A DNA stretch of 64,000 nt, taken from assembly GCF_008253865.1 (NCBI RefSeq), contig NZ_CP042331.1, positions 4,801,501 to 4,865,500 of the forward strand. Reading direction: 5' to 3'. Below the pieces are notes generated by a model. It saw only the letters and a program-made list of their open reading frames with translations, ran no database searches and was not told where the DNA came from. This stretch comes from Bosea sp. F3-2. GTDB taxonomy: Bacteria > Pseudomonadota > Alphaproteobacteria > Rhizobiales > Beijerinckiaceae. Of the stretch, positions 8,269-16,472 are shown in pieces. The position numbers and the translations under genes are program-made. Position 1 is the stretch's first letter; each line of letters starts with the position of its first letter.

Positions 8269-9063
8269 TCAGGCGACCGAGAAGTAGGAGTGCGGATCGG
8301 CCTGCACGTCCTCGGCGTTCACGCCGACGAGGGTCAGGGTGTCGCCATTGCCGAGATCGATGACGGTGTTGCCGCCGACCGTGGTCGCGCGCGCCGCCAC
8401 GTCCTCGGCCGAAGCCACGCCCGTGCCGTTGATGTCCTGCGCGATCTGCAGCATGTCCGAGCCGGCATGGAAATCGAGGACGACGTCGTTGCCGCCACCG
8501 CCGGCGAAGACGAAGACGTCGCTGCCGGCGCCGCCGTGCAGAGTGTCGTTGCCGGCGCCGCCGAACAGCATGTCGTCACCAGCGCCGCCCTGCAGGACGT
8601 CGTCACCGGCGCCGCCATAGAGGATATCGGCGCCCTGGCCGCCCTGCAGGACGTCGTTGCCGGCGCCACCCTGAAGGATGTCGTCGCCAGGTCCGCCTTG
8701 CAGGATGTCGTTGCCTTCGCCGCCGATCAGCACATCGTTGCCGGCATTGCCGCGCAGGATGTCGTCGCCGGCCCCGCCGATGAGCGTATCGTCGCCTTCG
8801 CCGCCGAACAGGGAGTCATTCCCTTCGTCGCCGGAGAGGACGTCGTCACCGAGCCCGCCGAAGAGGGTGTCGTCGCCCTCGCCGCCGAACAGGGCATCAT
8901 TGCCACCATCACCGAAGAGTAGGTCATTGCCTTCCTCGCCGAAGAGCGAGTCGACCTGATCGCCGCCATGGACGATGTCATGGCCAGCACCGGCCAGAAT
9001 TACGTCGCTGAAGCGACTCCCAATCAAAAAGTCGTCGAATGCACTTCCTTCGATCGTCGCCAT
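8269..9063 (-). CDS. Small RTX (hemolysin-type calcium-binding) secreted protein
   Basis: 264 residues. After a short N-terminus, residues ~26-187 are about 18 tandem glycine/aspartate-rich nonapeptides of the GGxGxDxLx type, such as GGEGDDTLF and GGAGDDVLQ. These fold as calcium-bound parallel beta-rolls. The remaining ~75 residues form a C-terminal domain ending DPHSYFSVA, likely the uncleaved type I secretion signal. No enzymatic domain is present, so a structural or polysaccharide-binding role outside the cell is more likely than a toxin or protease. The type I adaptor and ABC exporter lie immediately upstream on the same strand, and glycosyltransferases downstream. The 5' region (9064-9358) is AT-rich and should hold its promoter. 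Confidence 0.92.
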   Translation of the reverse strand: MATIEGSAFDDFLIGSRFSDVILAGAGHDIVHGGDQVDSLFGEEGNDLLFGDGGNDALFGGEGDDTLFGGLGDDVLSGDEGNDSLFGGEGDDTLIGGAGDDILRGNAGNDVLIGGEGNDILQGGPGDDILQGGAGNDVLQGGQGADILYGGAGDDVLQGGAGDDMLFGGAGNDTLHGGAGSDVFVFAGGGGNDVVLDFHAGSDMLQIAQDINGTGVASAEDVAARATTVGGNTVIDLGNGDTLTLVGVNAEDVQADPHSYFSVA

Positions 9064-9320
9064 ACGGCACCTCCATAGCGATCTGATGATCCTGGTCGTT
9101 CGGCGGCGGCGCCGCGGAATTGAAAGTCCAGGAACGGTTCCGACAGCTCCGCATAGGTCATGCTGTCGCTCGACGACCTAAGAATTACTCAAGTAGTGCG
9201 TTGCAGCAAGGCTTTTGTTGTGACGATTTTGCGATGCAGCACAGTTTAGCCTTTATTTTATAAAGGTAATTCCTTCGAGTGTACTGTGAATATATTTCCA
9301 AAATTGAAATACCCGCATGA

Positions 9321-9355
9321 GCAGCGCAGCGACCGATGTCGCCGGGCTGCGCTGC
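9321..9355 (-). terminator. Likely terminator of the type I secretion operon
   Basis: Arms 9321-9330 and 9346-9355 (GCAGCGCAGC and complement) form a perfect 10-bp stem with a 15-nt loop. The stem starts 3 bp past the adaptor gene stop on the minus strand and is followed by AT-rich sequence. This suggests the adaptor/ABC mRNA ends here and that the RTX gene uses its own promoter. Confidence 0.6.
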
Positions 9356-9358
9356 GGG

Positions 9359-10714
9359 TCAGTCTTCGCGGAAGGCGCGGTTGAAGCTGTCGGTGAACGG
9401 CGAAACCAGATAGTCGATCGCCCGGCGCGCACCATTGACGATCATGACCTCCGCGTTCATGCCGGCATGCAGCGAAACCTTGTAGTCGCGCAGGCTTTCC
9501 TGATCGATTTCGGCGCGCACGATGAAGTAGGCCGCGCCGGTCTTCTCATCGATGAGCTGGTCCGGCGCGACATAGGTCACCTTCGCCTGTATCGGCGGCA
9601 GCAGACGGGAGTTGAAGGCGGTCAGGCGCACGCGTGTGTTGGCGCCGACGCGGACCGCATCGATGTCGCGCGGATCGACCTTCGCTTCCACGATCAGCGG
9701 CTCGCGTTCCGGCACGATGTCGAGGATCGCCTCGCCGGCGGCGATCACGCTGCCAGCGGTGCGCATCCGGATGTTGGCGACGATGCCCTCCTGCGGGGAG
9801 ATCACGACCAGGCGGCGCAGCACATCCTCGGCCTGCACGATGCGTTCGGTGACCTCGGAGAGCATGAGCTGGGATTCCTGGATCTCCCTCGCGATGTCGT
9901 TCTGCCGTTCGAGACTGATCGAAAGGATTTCCAGATTGGCCCCGGCCACCGCCTGCTCGGCCTTGGCCTTGCGGGCGGCGAACTCGCCCGCCCGGCCGAC
10001 GAGTTCGCTCTGCTTGGTCTGCAGTTCGACGAGCTGGCCGCGCTTGGCGTAGCGCTTTTCGTAGAGGTCGGCCATGATCCGAACCTCTTCGTCGATGAGC
10101 GAGCGCTGCTGAAGGGTGGCGTCGATCTGGGCCTTCAGTGCATCGGCTTCGGCCTGATGCTGCTCGATGACGCGCTGCTGGATATGGATCTTGCCGTCCT
10201 GGACCTGGCTGCGTGACTTGAAGAACGTCTGCTCGGCCCGCAGCACCTCACGTGCGATCGGCGTTTCCATGCGTGCAATGTCGGCGGGGAAGGCGATATC
10301 GGTCGCGCTCGTCTGTTCGGCGCGCAGGCGGGCGAGCTTTGCTTCCAGCCCGATGCGCTTGGCCTGCAATTGCTGCAATTCAGCGCGGGCGCGCGCGTCC
10401 TCGAGCCGCAGCAGCGGTTCGTCCTTGGTGACGCGCTCACCTTCTGCCTTCAGCAGGGTCTTCAGGATGCCGCCTTCGAGGTGGCTGACCGTCTTGCGCT
10501 TGCTGTCGACGGCGACGACGCCATTCGCGACGGCGGCATTGTCGAGCCGCGCAGTGACGGCCCAGGCGCCGAAACCGCCGAAGCCGACGCCGATCGCAGC
10601 AGCGCCGGCGAGGACCAGGCTGCGCAGGCTCGGGACGCGCTCATCCTGCAGCTCTGCATCGATCTGCACGACCAGGGGCTGTTCAGGGCGTTTGATCAGG
10701 GAACGTCCGGTCAT
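9359..10714 (-). CDS. HlyD/PrsE-type type I secretion periplasmic adaptor
   Basis: 451 residues, usual adaptor length. A short cytoplasmic N-terminus is followed by one membrane helix (about residues 30-52). A lipoyl-like segment ('NGVVAVDSKRKTVSHLEGG') follows, then a long alpha-helical hairpin rich in Gln/Glu/Arg (about 110-300), a second lipoyl half ('VISPQEGIVANIRM') and a C-terminal beta-barrel with 'LHAGMNAEVMIVNG'. This membrane-fusion protein would bridge the inner-membrane ABC exporter and a TolC-type channel; no TolC gene is in the window. Its start overlaps the ABC gene stop by 4 bp. The nearby RTX protein is the natural cargo. Confidence 0.93.
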   Translation of the reverse strand: MTGRSLIKRPEQPLVVQIDAELQDERVPSLRSLVLAGAAAIGVGFGGFGAWAVTARLDNAAVANGVVAVDSKRKTVSHLEGGILKTLLKAEGERVTKDEPLLRLEDARARAELQQLQAKRIGLEAKLARLRAEQTSATDIAFPADIARMETPIAREVLRAEQTFFKSRSQVQDGKIHIQQRVIEQHQAEADALKAQIDATLQQRSLIDEEVRIMADLYEKRYAKRGQLVELQTKQSELVGRAGEFAARKAKAEQAVAGANLEILSISLERQNDIAREIQESQLMLSEVTERIVQAEDVLRRLVVISPQEGIVANIRMRTAGSVIAAGEAILDIVPEREPLIVEAKVDPRDIDAVRVGANTRVRLTAFNSRLLPPIQAKVTYVAPDQLIDEKTGAAYFIVRAEIDQESLRDYKVSLHAGMNAEVMIVNGARRAIDYLVSPFTDSFNRAFRED

Positions 10715-12465
10715 GCCTTCACCTCACGGATCGGGGTCGGTGTGGCTGGTGTGTTGGCGGGAGGCTCCATTTCGATCCGGCCACTTGGCGTGATCATGCC
10801 GGCGATGGCAGCGCGCGGGCCGAATTGCTGCACGCGGCCCTCACGCAGCACGAGGAGCTTGTCGACGACCTGCATCACCGAGGGGCGATGCGCGATCAGC
10901 ACGACGATGGCGCCGCTTTCGCGCGCCGCGGCAATGGCGCGAATCAGGCTCTGCTCGCCTTCGGCGTCGAGGTTGGCGTTGGGCTCGTCGAGCACGATCA
11001 GGCGCGGCGAGCCGTAGAGCGCCCGTGCCAGACCGATGCGCTGCCGCTGGCCGCCCGAGAGAGTGAAGCCGGTATCGGCGACATTGGTGTCGTAGCCGAG
11101 CGGCAGGCGGCCGATCAGCTCGTGAACCCCGGCGATGCGCGCGGCTTCCAGGATGGCGTGAGGGTCCGGCTCGCGCATGCGGGCGATGTTTTCGGCGATC
11201 GTGCCGTTCAGCAACGAGACCGATTGCGGGAGATAGCCGACCATCGCGCCGAAGGAGCCGCGTTCCCACAGGAAGGTGCTGTGGCCATCGAGATAGACGC
11301 CGCCGACATTGGGCTTGAGCACGCCGACGAGCAGCCGTGCCAGCGTCGACTTGCCGGCGCCGGAAGGGCCGACCACGCCGAGCACCTCGCCCGGTTCAAG
11401 CGCGAAGGAGACGCTCTTGATCACGGTCTGCTCCGAGCCCGGCGGTGCGAAGACGACGCGATCGACCACGAGGTCGCCCTGGCAGGGCGGAGTCGGCACC
11501 GTCTGCCGCTGCGAGCTGCGCGTCAGCACGAGGTCGCGCACGCGCTTCCAGGCGGCAGCGGCCAGAACCCATTGCCGCGAGTCGGTGATCATCGAATCAA
11601 ACGGCGCCAACAGTCGGCCGGACAAGATGCTCGCGGCCATCAGCGTTCCGGCGGTGACCTCGTTGCGGATGATGAGGATTGCGCCGGTTGCATAGACGGC
11701 AAGCTGCATGGTCATGCGTATGGAGCGTGTCAGGGCGGCGATGAACTTGGCGCGCCGGGTGCCCATGTCGAGCTGCTCGATCATCGCGAGCTGCTGGCCG
11801 CGCCAGCGCCGGGAGAGCGCCGGCAGCATGCCCATGGCCTCGATCGTCTCGGCATGGCGCAGGCTCGCGCCGACCTCGTTGATGCTGGCGACGCCCGCCT
11901 CGTTCGCCTCCTTGAGGATCCGGCGGGTGAGCATGTCGGACAATACGCCGAGCAGCAGCAGGATGATCAGCGAGGCCAGGCTGACCAGCCCGTAGACCGG
12001 ATGCAATGCGAAGAGGACCGCGAGGAAAATCGGCGACCAGGCCGCTTCCAGCGGGGTCGCGATCGCCGAACTCGCAATGAAGAAGCGGATATCGTTGAGG
12101 TCGCGAATCGCCTGCGTCGCCTGTCCCGAGCCCTGCTCCAGCGACGAGCTCACGGCGGCCTGCAGCGCCGGCAGATTGAGCCGGCGTGCAAAAATGCTGG
12201 CCATGGTCTGGAACGTCAGGGAGCGGATGAACTCGACCGTGCCGTACAGCGTCAGGGCCCCGACGGCGATGACGAGGAGCATCGTGAGTGTGTCGTAGCT
12301 GTGGCTGACGATGACGCGGTCCTGCACCTGCATCATGAACAGCGGAACGGTCAGCAGCAGCAGGTTCACGCAGAGGCTGAGGAACGCCGCATAGCCGAGG
12401 CCGCCAACGAAGGAGCGCTGGAGATTCCGGATAAGGACGTCAGGTGCCGGCATCACAGCCTTCAT
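10711..12465 (-). CDS. Type I secretion ABC transporter (permease-ATPase fusion, PrtD/PrsD type)
   Basis: About 584 residues from ATG 12465, preferred because GGAG lies 7 nt upstream; an in-frame start at 12567 has no such site. The N-terminal ~310 residues hold the membrane domain with several hydrophobic helices ('SLCVNLLLLTVPLFMMQ'). The C-terminal ATPase has Walker A GPSGAGKST, signature 'LSGGQRQRIGLARAL' and Walker B 'LIVLDEP'. It lacks an N-terminal peptidase domain, as expected for exporters of RTX proteins with uncleaved C-terminal signals. It energises export together with the adaptor downstream. Confidence 0.93.
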   Translation of the reverse strand: MKAVMPAPDVLIRNLQRSFVGGLGYAAFLSLCVNLLLLTVPLFMMQVQDRVIVSHSYDTLTMLLVIAVGALTLYGTVEFIRSLTFQTMASIFARRLNLPALQAAVSSSLEQGSGQATQAIRDLNDIRFFIASSAIATPLEAAWSPIFLAVLFALHPVYGLVSLASLIILLLLGVLSDMLTRRILKEANEAGVASINEVGASLRHAETIEAMGMLPALSRRWRGQQLAMIEQLDMGTRRAKFIAALTRSIRMTMQLAVYATGAILIIRNEVTAGTLMAASILSGRLLAPFDSMITDSRQWVLAAAAWKRVRDLVLTRSSQRQTVPTPPCQGDLVVDRVVFAPPGSEQTVIKSVSFALEPGEVLGVVGPSGAGKSTLARLLVGVLKPNVGGVYLDGHSTFLWERGSFGAMVGYLPQSVSLLNGTIAENIARMREPDPHAILEAARIAGVHELIGRLPLGYDTNVADTGFTLSGGQRQRIGLARALYGSPRLIVLDEPNANLDAEGEQSLIRAIAAARESGAIVVLIAHRPSVMQVVDKLLVLREGRVQQFGPRAAIAGMITPSGRIEMEPPANTPATPTPIREVKA

Positions 12466-12789
12466 GCATGACTCCAGGATTGTGATTGGGGTGCGGAACG
12501 TGGCGGCGAGGCCGCCAGACACGTGCTCGCTATCAACAAGGCAAACGTGATACGGAAGGAGTGTCAAGATTATGACAGATTAGAACGGTAGTCCATCGAG
12601 TCGGAAGAAAGCAAATGAGGCAAAACTATGCAAAACTTTGAATTTCGAACTAGTTTCCGACCAACTCTGGATTGATGCAATCTTAATTATTAGCCACTGA
12701 ATATGGCATGTGCTTTGCCTATAGGCTTTTAGTGGAGAAAGGGGACAAAAAGGGTGGATTGTTCATTTTTCGACCAGGCGGAGTAAGGG
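12466..12789. promoter_or_regulatory. Divergent AT-rich control region
   Basis: 324 bp with no convincing gene, markedly AT-richer than its surroundings, between the minus-strand secretion operon and the plus-strand MarR/glycosyltransferase pair. It contains a direct repeat of GCAAAACT at 12620-12627 and 12630-12637, spaced exactly one helical turn, a typical arrangement for a regulator site. Purine-rich GGAG precedes both start codons. Promoters for both directions must lie here, but no unambiguous -35/-10 pair could be picked. Confidence 0.55.
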
Positions 12790-13404
12790 ATGCACTTTAA
12801 ATTGCGTAGCGGCGAGCAATTCCTAGGCAGATCCTTGAATGGCCATCCTCGGGCGAACGGGTCCGATGATCTTGAAGACGGACCCGATCGCGGAATTTCC
12901 CCGTTCGATCTGGCCCGCGTTATCGAACGTGTCAGCCGGCGCTTTCTGGATTACCTGCGCCTCGAGCTGAACAAGCTGGGCATCGACGACATCTCGCCAT
13001 CGCAGGTGATGGTCCTGATGACGATCGGGCACGGCGAGATCGCGGTCCGCGATCTCCTGGACCGTGGACATTACGGAGGGTCCAACGCGTCCTACAATCT
13101 CAAGCAACTGGTGGAGAGTGGCTATCTCGATCGTGGGGCTTCGCCGCGCGATCGGCGGCAAGCGCGTATCTCTCTCTCGTTGAAGGGCCAGATGCTGTGC
13201 GAGCGTCTGCGGCTTCTCGACGAGGCCAGCCAGGTCGGTCAGCGGCTCGAAAGCAACCGCGGCACCGATCTGCGCACCACTCACGAAACCCTGCGCCAAC
13301 TCGAACAATGGTGGAATGACGCGCTCCGCTACGGCGGCGTGCTGCTCGCATCATGCATGTCCTATTCGTTCATCGCGCAGGATCTGGTCAATTCGCTGCT
13401 CTGA
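12790..13404 (+). CDS. MarR-family winged-helix regulator
   Basis: 204 residues. The central part, about residues 40-150, is a MarR-type winged helix. Helix-turn-helix region: 'ISPSQVMVLMTIGHGEIAV' then 'GGSNASYNLKQLVESGYL'. Wing: 'RGASPRDRRQARISLSLKG', including the DxRxxR motif diagnostic of the family. GGCGGAG lies about 8 nt before the ATG. It faces the type I secretion operon and overlaps a glycosyltransferase by 52 bp. In Sinorhizobium the MarR-type ExpG activates galactoglucan genes; a comparable role here is inferred from context. Confidence 0.88.
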   Translation: MHFKLRSGEQFLGRSLNGHPRANGSDDLEDGPDRGISPFDLARVIERVSRRFLDYLRLELNKLGIDDISPSQVMVLMTIGHGEIAVRDLLDRGHYGGSNASYNLKQLVESGYLDRGASPRDRRQARISLSLKGQMLCERLRLLDEASQVGQRLESNRGTDLRTTHETLRQLEQWWNDALRYGGVLLASCMSYSFIAQDLVNSLL

Positions 13405-14546
13405 TCGCGAGCCTCGTCGCCCAGGGCGTCGAGGTCTCGCTGATCACGGAGCGTCCTGAGCAGGAGCAACCCGGCGTCAGTCAGCTGGTGTATTCGGTGG
13501 AGGAGACGTCGACGCGGCATCCCGCGCTCGCCGCCACCGAATATCACCTGCGGACGGGCGAGGCGGTTGCCCAGCTGATGGAGCGGCTGAAGAGCACCGA
13601 CCCGCCCGATGTCGTCCTCGGACACATCGGGTGGGGAGGGCTGCTGTTCGCCCGCGACGCGCTCCCCGATGCCGCGCTGATCGGATACTGCGAGTATTAC
13701 TACCGCAGCACGGGATCCGACCTGGATTTCGGCATGAGCGATCCGGTCCCCGCGGCCGATCGCTATCGCGTCCGCATGCGCAATGCCGCACAGCTACTCG
13801 CTCTCGACACGCTGGATGCCGCCTATGCGCCGACGCAGTGGCAGCGCCAGCAATATCCGGCGGCTTACCGCAAGCGGATCGCCGTCTGCCATGACGGCAT
13901 CGACACAACCTTCTGTCGACCTGATGCAGAAGCGTCCTTCGTTCTGCCCGATGGCCGTGTGCTGACCCCGGGCTCACCGGTGGTCACCTTCGTCGCCCGC
14001 GACCTCGACCCCTATCGCGGCTACCCCCAGTTCATGCGCGCGGCGGCTATTCTGGCAGCCCGTCATCCGGATCTCATTTTCGTCGTGATCGGCGGCGATG
14101 GCGCCGGCTATGGGCGCCCGCGTTCCGATGACAACAGCTGGCGCGAGGCGATGTGCGCGGAGACCCGGCTCGGTGACCGCATCGTCCACATCCCCTGGTT
14201 GCCTTACGAGAATCTGATCCGGCTGTTCCAGGTCTCGGCGGCGCATATCTATCTCACTGTTCCCTTCGTTCTGTCCTGGTCGCTGCTTGAGGCGATGGCC
14301 TGCGGTTGCCTCGTCATCGGTTCGGATACGGAGCCGGTGAAGGAGGTCATCCGTGACGGAAGCAACGGTTTGCTTACGCCGTTCCACGACGAGCAGTTGC
14401 TGGCTGAGCGCATCGAGCAGGCGCTGGCGCAGCCCGTATTGGCTCGTTCGCTCAGGCGGGCCGCGCGCGAGACGGTGATCGCCGGTTACGAGCGGGAGCG
14501 CTGCGTCGACCGGCAGATTGGCTGGATTCGCCAGTTCGGCGAATAG
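13353..14546 (+). CDS. GT4-type glycosyltransferase
   Basis: 397 residues starting MHVLFVHRAGSGQFAALIA, a canonical first strand of a GT-B enzyme, so the start is real although the gene begins 52 bp inside the MarR gene in another frame. Further hallmarks are 'CHDGIDTTFCRP', 'GSPVVTFVARDLDPYRGYP' and 'FVLSWSLLEAMACGCLVIG', which carries the donor-binding glutamate and the small-residue loop. No signal peptide. The overlap implies co-translation with the regulator. Probable surface-polysaccharide transferase; sugar unknown. Confidence 0.9.
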   Translation: MHVLFVHRAGSGQFAALIASLVAQGVEVSLITERPEQEQPGVSQLVYSVEETSTRHPALAATEYHLRTGEAVAQLMERLKSTDPPDVVLGHIGWGGLLFARDALPDAALIGYCEYYYRSTGSDLDFGMSDPVPAADRYRVRMRNAAQLLALDTLDAAYAPTQWQRQQYPAAYRKRIAVCHDGIDTTFCRPDAEASFVLPDGRVLTPGSPVVTFVARDLDPYRGYPQFMRAAAILAARHPDLIFVVIGGDGAGYGRPRSDDNSWREAMCAETRLGDRIVHIPWLPYENLIRLFQVSAAHIYLTVPFVLSWSLLEAMACGCLVIGSDTEPVKEVIRDGSNGLLTPFHDEQLLAERIEQALAQPVLARSLRRAARETVIAGYERERCVDRQIGWIRQFGE

Positions 14547-14637
14547 GCAGCGGGATATTTGTCAGCCGCGCGGTTGCTGATACCGGTGACGGATCGCTTT
14601 CCGTCGGCGGCTGCCATCGCGAGGACCAGGCAATCCC

Positions 14638-15594
14638 ATGCGCGTGGATGTTCTAGGGCTTCAGGCGTTCATCAGCATCGCGGAGCGCGGCAGCTTCCGC
14701 GCCGCTGCCTCCCATCTCAACCTATCGCAGACGGCGCTCAGCCACCGCATCCGCAAGCTCGAGGAATCGCTGGGCACGCCGCTGTTCCTGCGCACCACGC
14801 GGCAGGTCTCGCTGACGGCGGCCGGCACGGCGCTGCTGCCGCGGGCGCGGCGCATCTTCGAGGATCTCGGCTCGGCGCTCGACGAGGTTCGGGTCGATGT
14901 TCGGGAGGGAGACGAGCAGGTTTCGGTCGGCTGCCTGCCGACGGTTGCCGCCCATTGCATGCCCTCGGTGATCGCCGCCTTCGCCAAGCGCCATCCCGGC
15001 ATCGGGGTGAGGGTTCACGACAATTCGGCCTCGGAAATCGCCGACAAGGTGCAATCCGGCGAGGCCGAGTTCGGCGTCACCATCGTTGCGGCGAATCGCT
15101 GGGACCTGGAATTGAAGCCGGTGGTGAAGGAGCCCTTCGTGCTGGTGAGTCATCGCAGCATGCCGCTGGCCCAGGCTCCGTCATTGACCTGGGCGCAGTT
15201 GCAGGGCGAGCCGCTCGTGCGCATCAGCGCCGAAACCGGCAATCGCATCCTGATCGACGATGCGCTGGGCGCGCGGCGCGAGAGCCTGACCTGGCGCTAC
15301 GAGGTCCAGCGGGTCGTCACCGCGGTCAGCCTCGTGCGTTCCTGTATCGGCTATGCGGTGGTGCCGCAGCTCGCGCTCGACGTCGTCGATGCTGGAGAGC
15401 TGGTCGCCGTGCCCCTGCGCGCGCCGGCCATCACGCGGACGCTCGGCATCGTCATCCGCAAGACCGTGCCGCTGCGCCCTGTAGCGCGTGATCTTCTGTC
15501 CCTGCTGAGCCAGGCGCTAAAGCGCAGCGTCGCGCCGCGAGCGATGAATGAAACTAATCAATCGCTGCATTCTTATCATTTGATGAAGCAATGA
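14638..15594 (+). CDS. LysR-family regulator of the galDBC operon
   Basis: 318 residues. N-terminal helix-turn-helix: 'FISIAERGSFRAAASHLNLS' region with 'QTALSHRIRKLEESLG' and 'LFLRTTRQVSLTAAG'. The C-terminal ~220 residues form the inducer-binding domain. Unlike most LysR genes it points the same way as the operon it precedes and ends 47 bp before it. In Pseudomonas putida gallate genes are controlled by the LysR protein GalR, so activation by gallate or a ring-cleavage product is plausible. Operator sites could not be pinned down. Confidence 0.9.
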   Translation: MRVDVLGLQAFISIAERGSFRAAASHLNLSQTALSHRIRKLEESLGTPLFLRTTRQVSLTAAGTALLPRARRIFEDLGSALDEVRVDVREGDEQVSVGCLPTVAAHCMPSVIAAFAKRHPGIGVRVHDNSASEIADKVQSGEAEFGVTIVAANRWDLELKPVVKEPFVLVSHRSMPLAQAPSLTWAQLQGEPLVRISAETGNRILIDDALGARRESLTWRYEVQRVVTAVSLVRSCIGYAVVPQLALDVVDAGELVAVPLRAPAITRTLGIVIRKTVPLRPVARDLLSLLSQALKRSVAPRAMNETNQSLHSYHLMKQ

Positions 15595-15641
15595 GCCTGC
15601 TCCACCCTTGCTGCGGGATGAAACGCACAGGGAGTGCCACG

Positions 15642-16472
15642 ATGGCTGGTTCGACACCGGCAGCGATCGCATTCATCGGATTCGGCGAGGTCGGACAGAC
15701 CTTCTCGCGCGGCCTGCTGGCCAACGGTGCCGCCGGAATCCGTGCCTACGACCTGCTGTTCGGCAGTGATGCCGGGCGGCGGCTGGAGGATGCGGCGCGG
15801 CAGATCGGCGTCGGGTGTGGTGCGTCGCCGGCCGAGGCCTGTTCGCAAGCGTCCTTAGTCTTCTCGGCGGTGACAGCAGATCGGGCCGAAGCGGTTGCTG
15901 CCGAGGCAGCGAGCTGGCTGAAGCCCGGTCAGATCTTCGTCGATGTGAATTCGGCCGCACCTTCGACCAAGCAGCGTGCGGCGAAGGCGGTCGAGGCCAG
16001 CGGCGCTGCTTATGTCGAGGCGGCGGTGATGGCGCCGGTGCTGAAGCCCGGGCTCAAGGTCGCGATCCTTGCCGGTGGCCCGAAGGCTGAGGCGGTAGCG
16101 GCGACGCTGAACGGGCTCGGCATGAATCTGACGCCGGTCTCCGAGACGTTCGGCCGCGCCTCGGCGATGAAGCTCTGCCGCAGCATCGTGATCAAGGGGC
16201 TGGAGGCGCTGATGGTGGACTGCGCCGCCGCCTGCGAGGCCTGGGACGTCAAGGACCCGGTCTTCGCCAGCCTGCACGCGACGTTTCCGTCGATCGATTT
16301 CCATGCACTCGCCGCCGACATGCGCGAGCGCGTCGCGACCCACGGCATTCGCCGGGCGGCCGAGATGCGCGAGGCAGCAGAGATGCTTACTGTTGCTGGT
16401 CTGGAGCCCGGTCTCGCCAGTGCCATCGCCGATGCCCAGCAGCGCGGGGCGCGCCGGGAGGGAGCTGCCTGA
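15642..16472 (+). CDS. NAD(P)-binding 6-phosphogluconate dehydrogenase-like protein (DUF1932 type)
   Basis: 276 residues from ATG 15642, chosen for AGGGAG about 8 nt upstream; an earlier in-frame ATG at 15591 lacks a site. The N-terminal Rossmann domain has 'IAFIGFGEVGQTFSRGL' (GxGxxG-type loop) and 'FVDVNSAAPSTKQ'. Helices with 'FGRASAMKLCRSIVIKGLE' follow, the catalytic-lysine region of the beta-hydroxyacid dehydrogenase superfamily. The DUF1932-like C-terminal half is seen in proteins near aromatic-acid clusters. The stop overlaps the next start by 1 bp. Substrate unknown; oxidation of a hydroxyacid intermediate is possible. Confidence 0.85.
   Translation: MAGSTPAAIAFIGFGEVGQTFSRGLLANGAAGIRAYDLLFGSDAGRRLEDAARQIGVGCGASPAEACSQASLVFSAVTADRAEAVAAEAASWLKPGQIFVDVNSAAPSTKQRAAKAVEASGAAYVEAAVMAPVLKPGLKVAILAGGPKAEAVAATLNGLGMNLTPVSETFGRASAMKLCRSIVIKGLEALMVDCAAACEAWDVKDPVFASLHATFPSIDFHALAADMRERVATHGIRRAAEMREAAEMLTVAGLEPGLASAIADAQQRGARREGAA

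Noticed and set aside
8269..9063. CRISPR-like or tandem DNA repeat array
   Set aside because: The periodic pattern is 27 bp and in frame, encoding GGxGxDxLx nonapeptides; units vary at the DNA level. It is an RTX coding repeat.
9064..9358. Small gene in the AT-rich gap upstream of the RTX gene
   Set aside because: No frame with a start, ribosome site and coding-like composition; better explained as a promoter region plus the terminator hairpin at 9321-9355.
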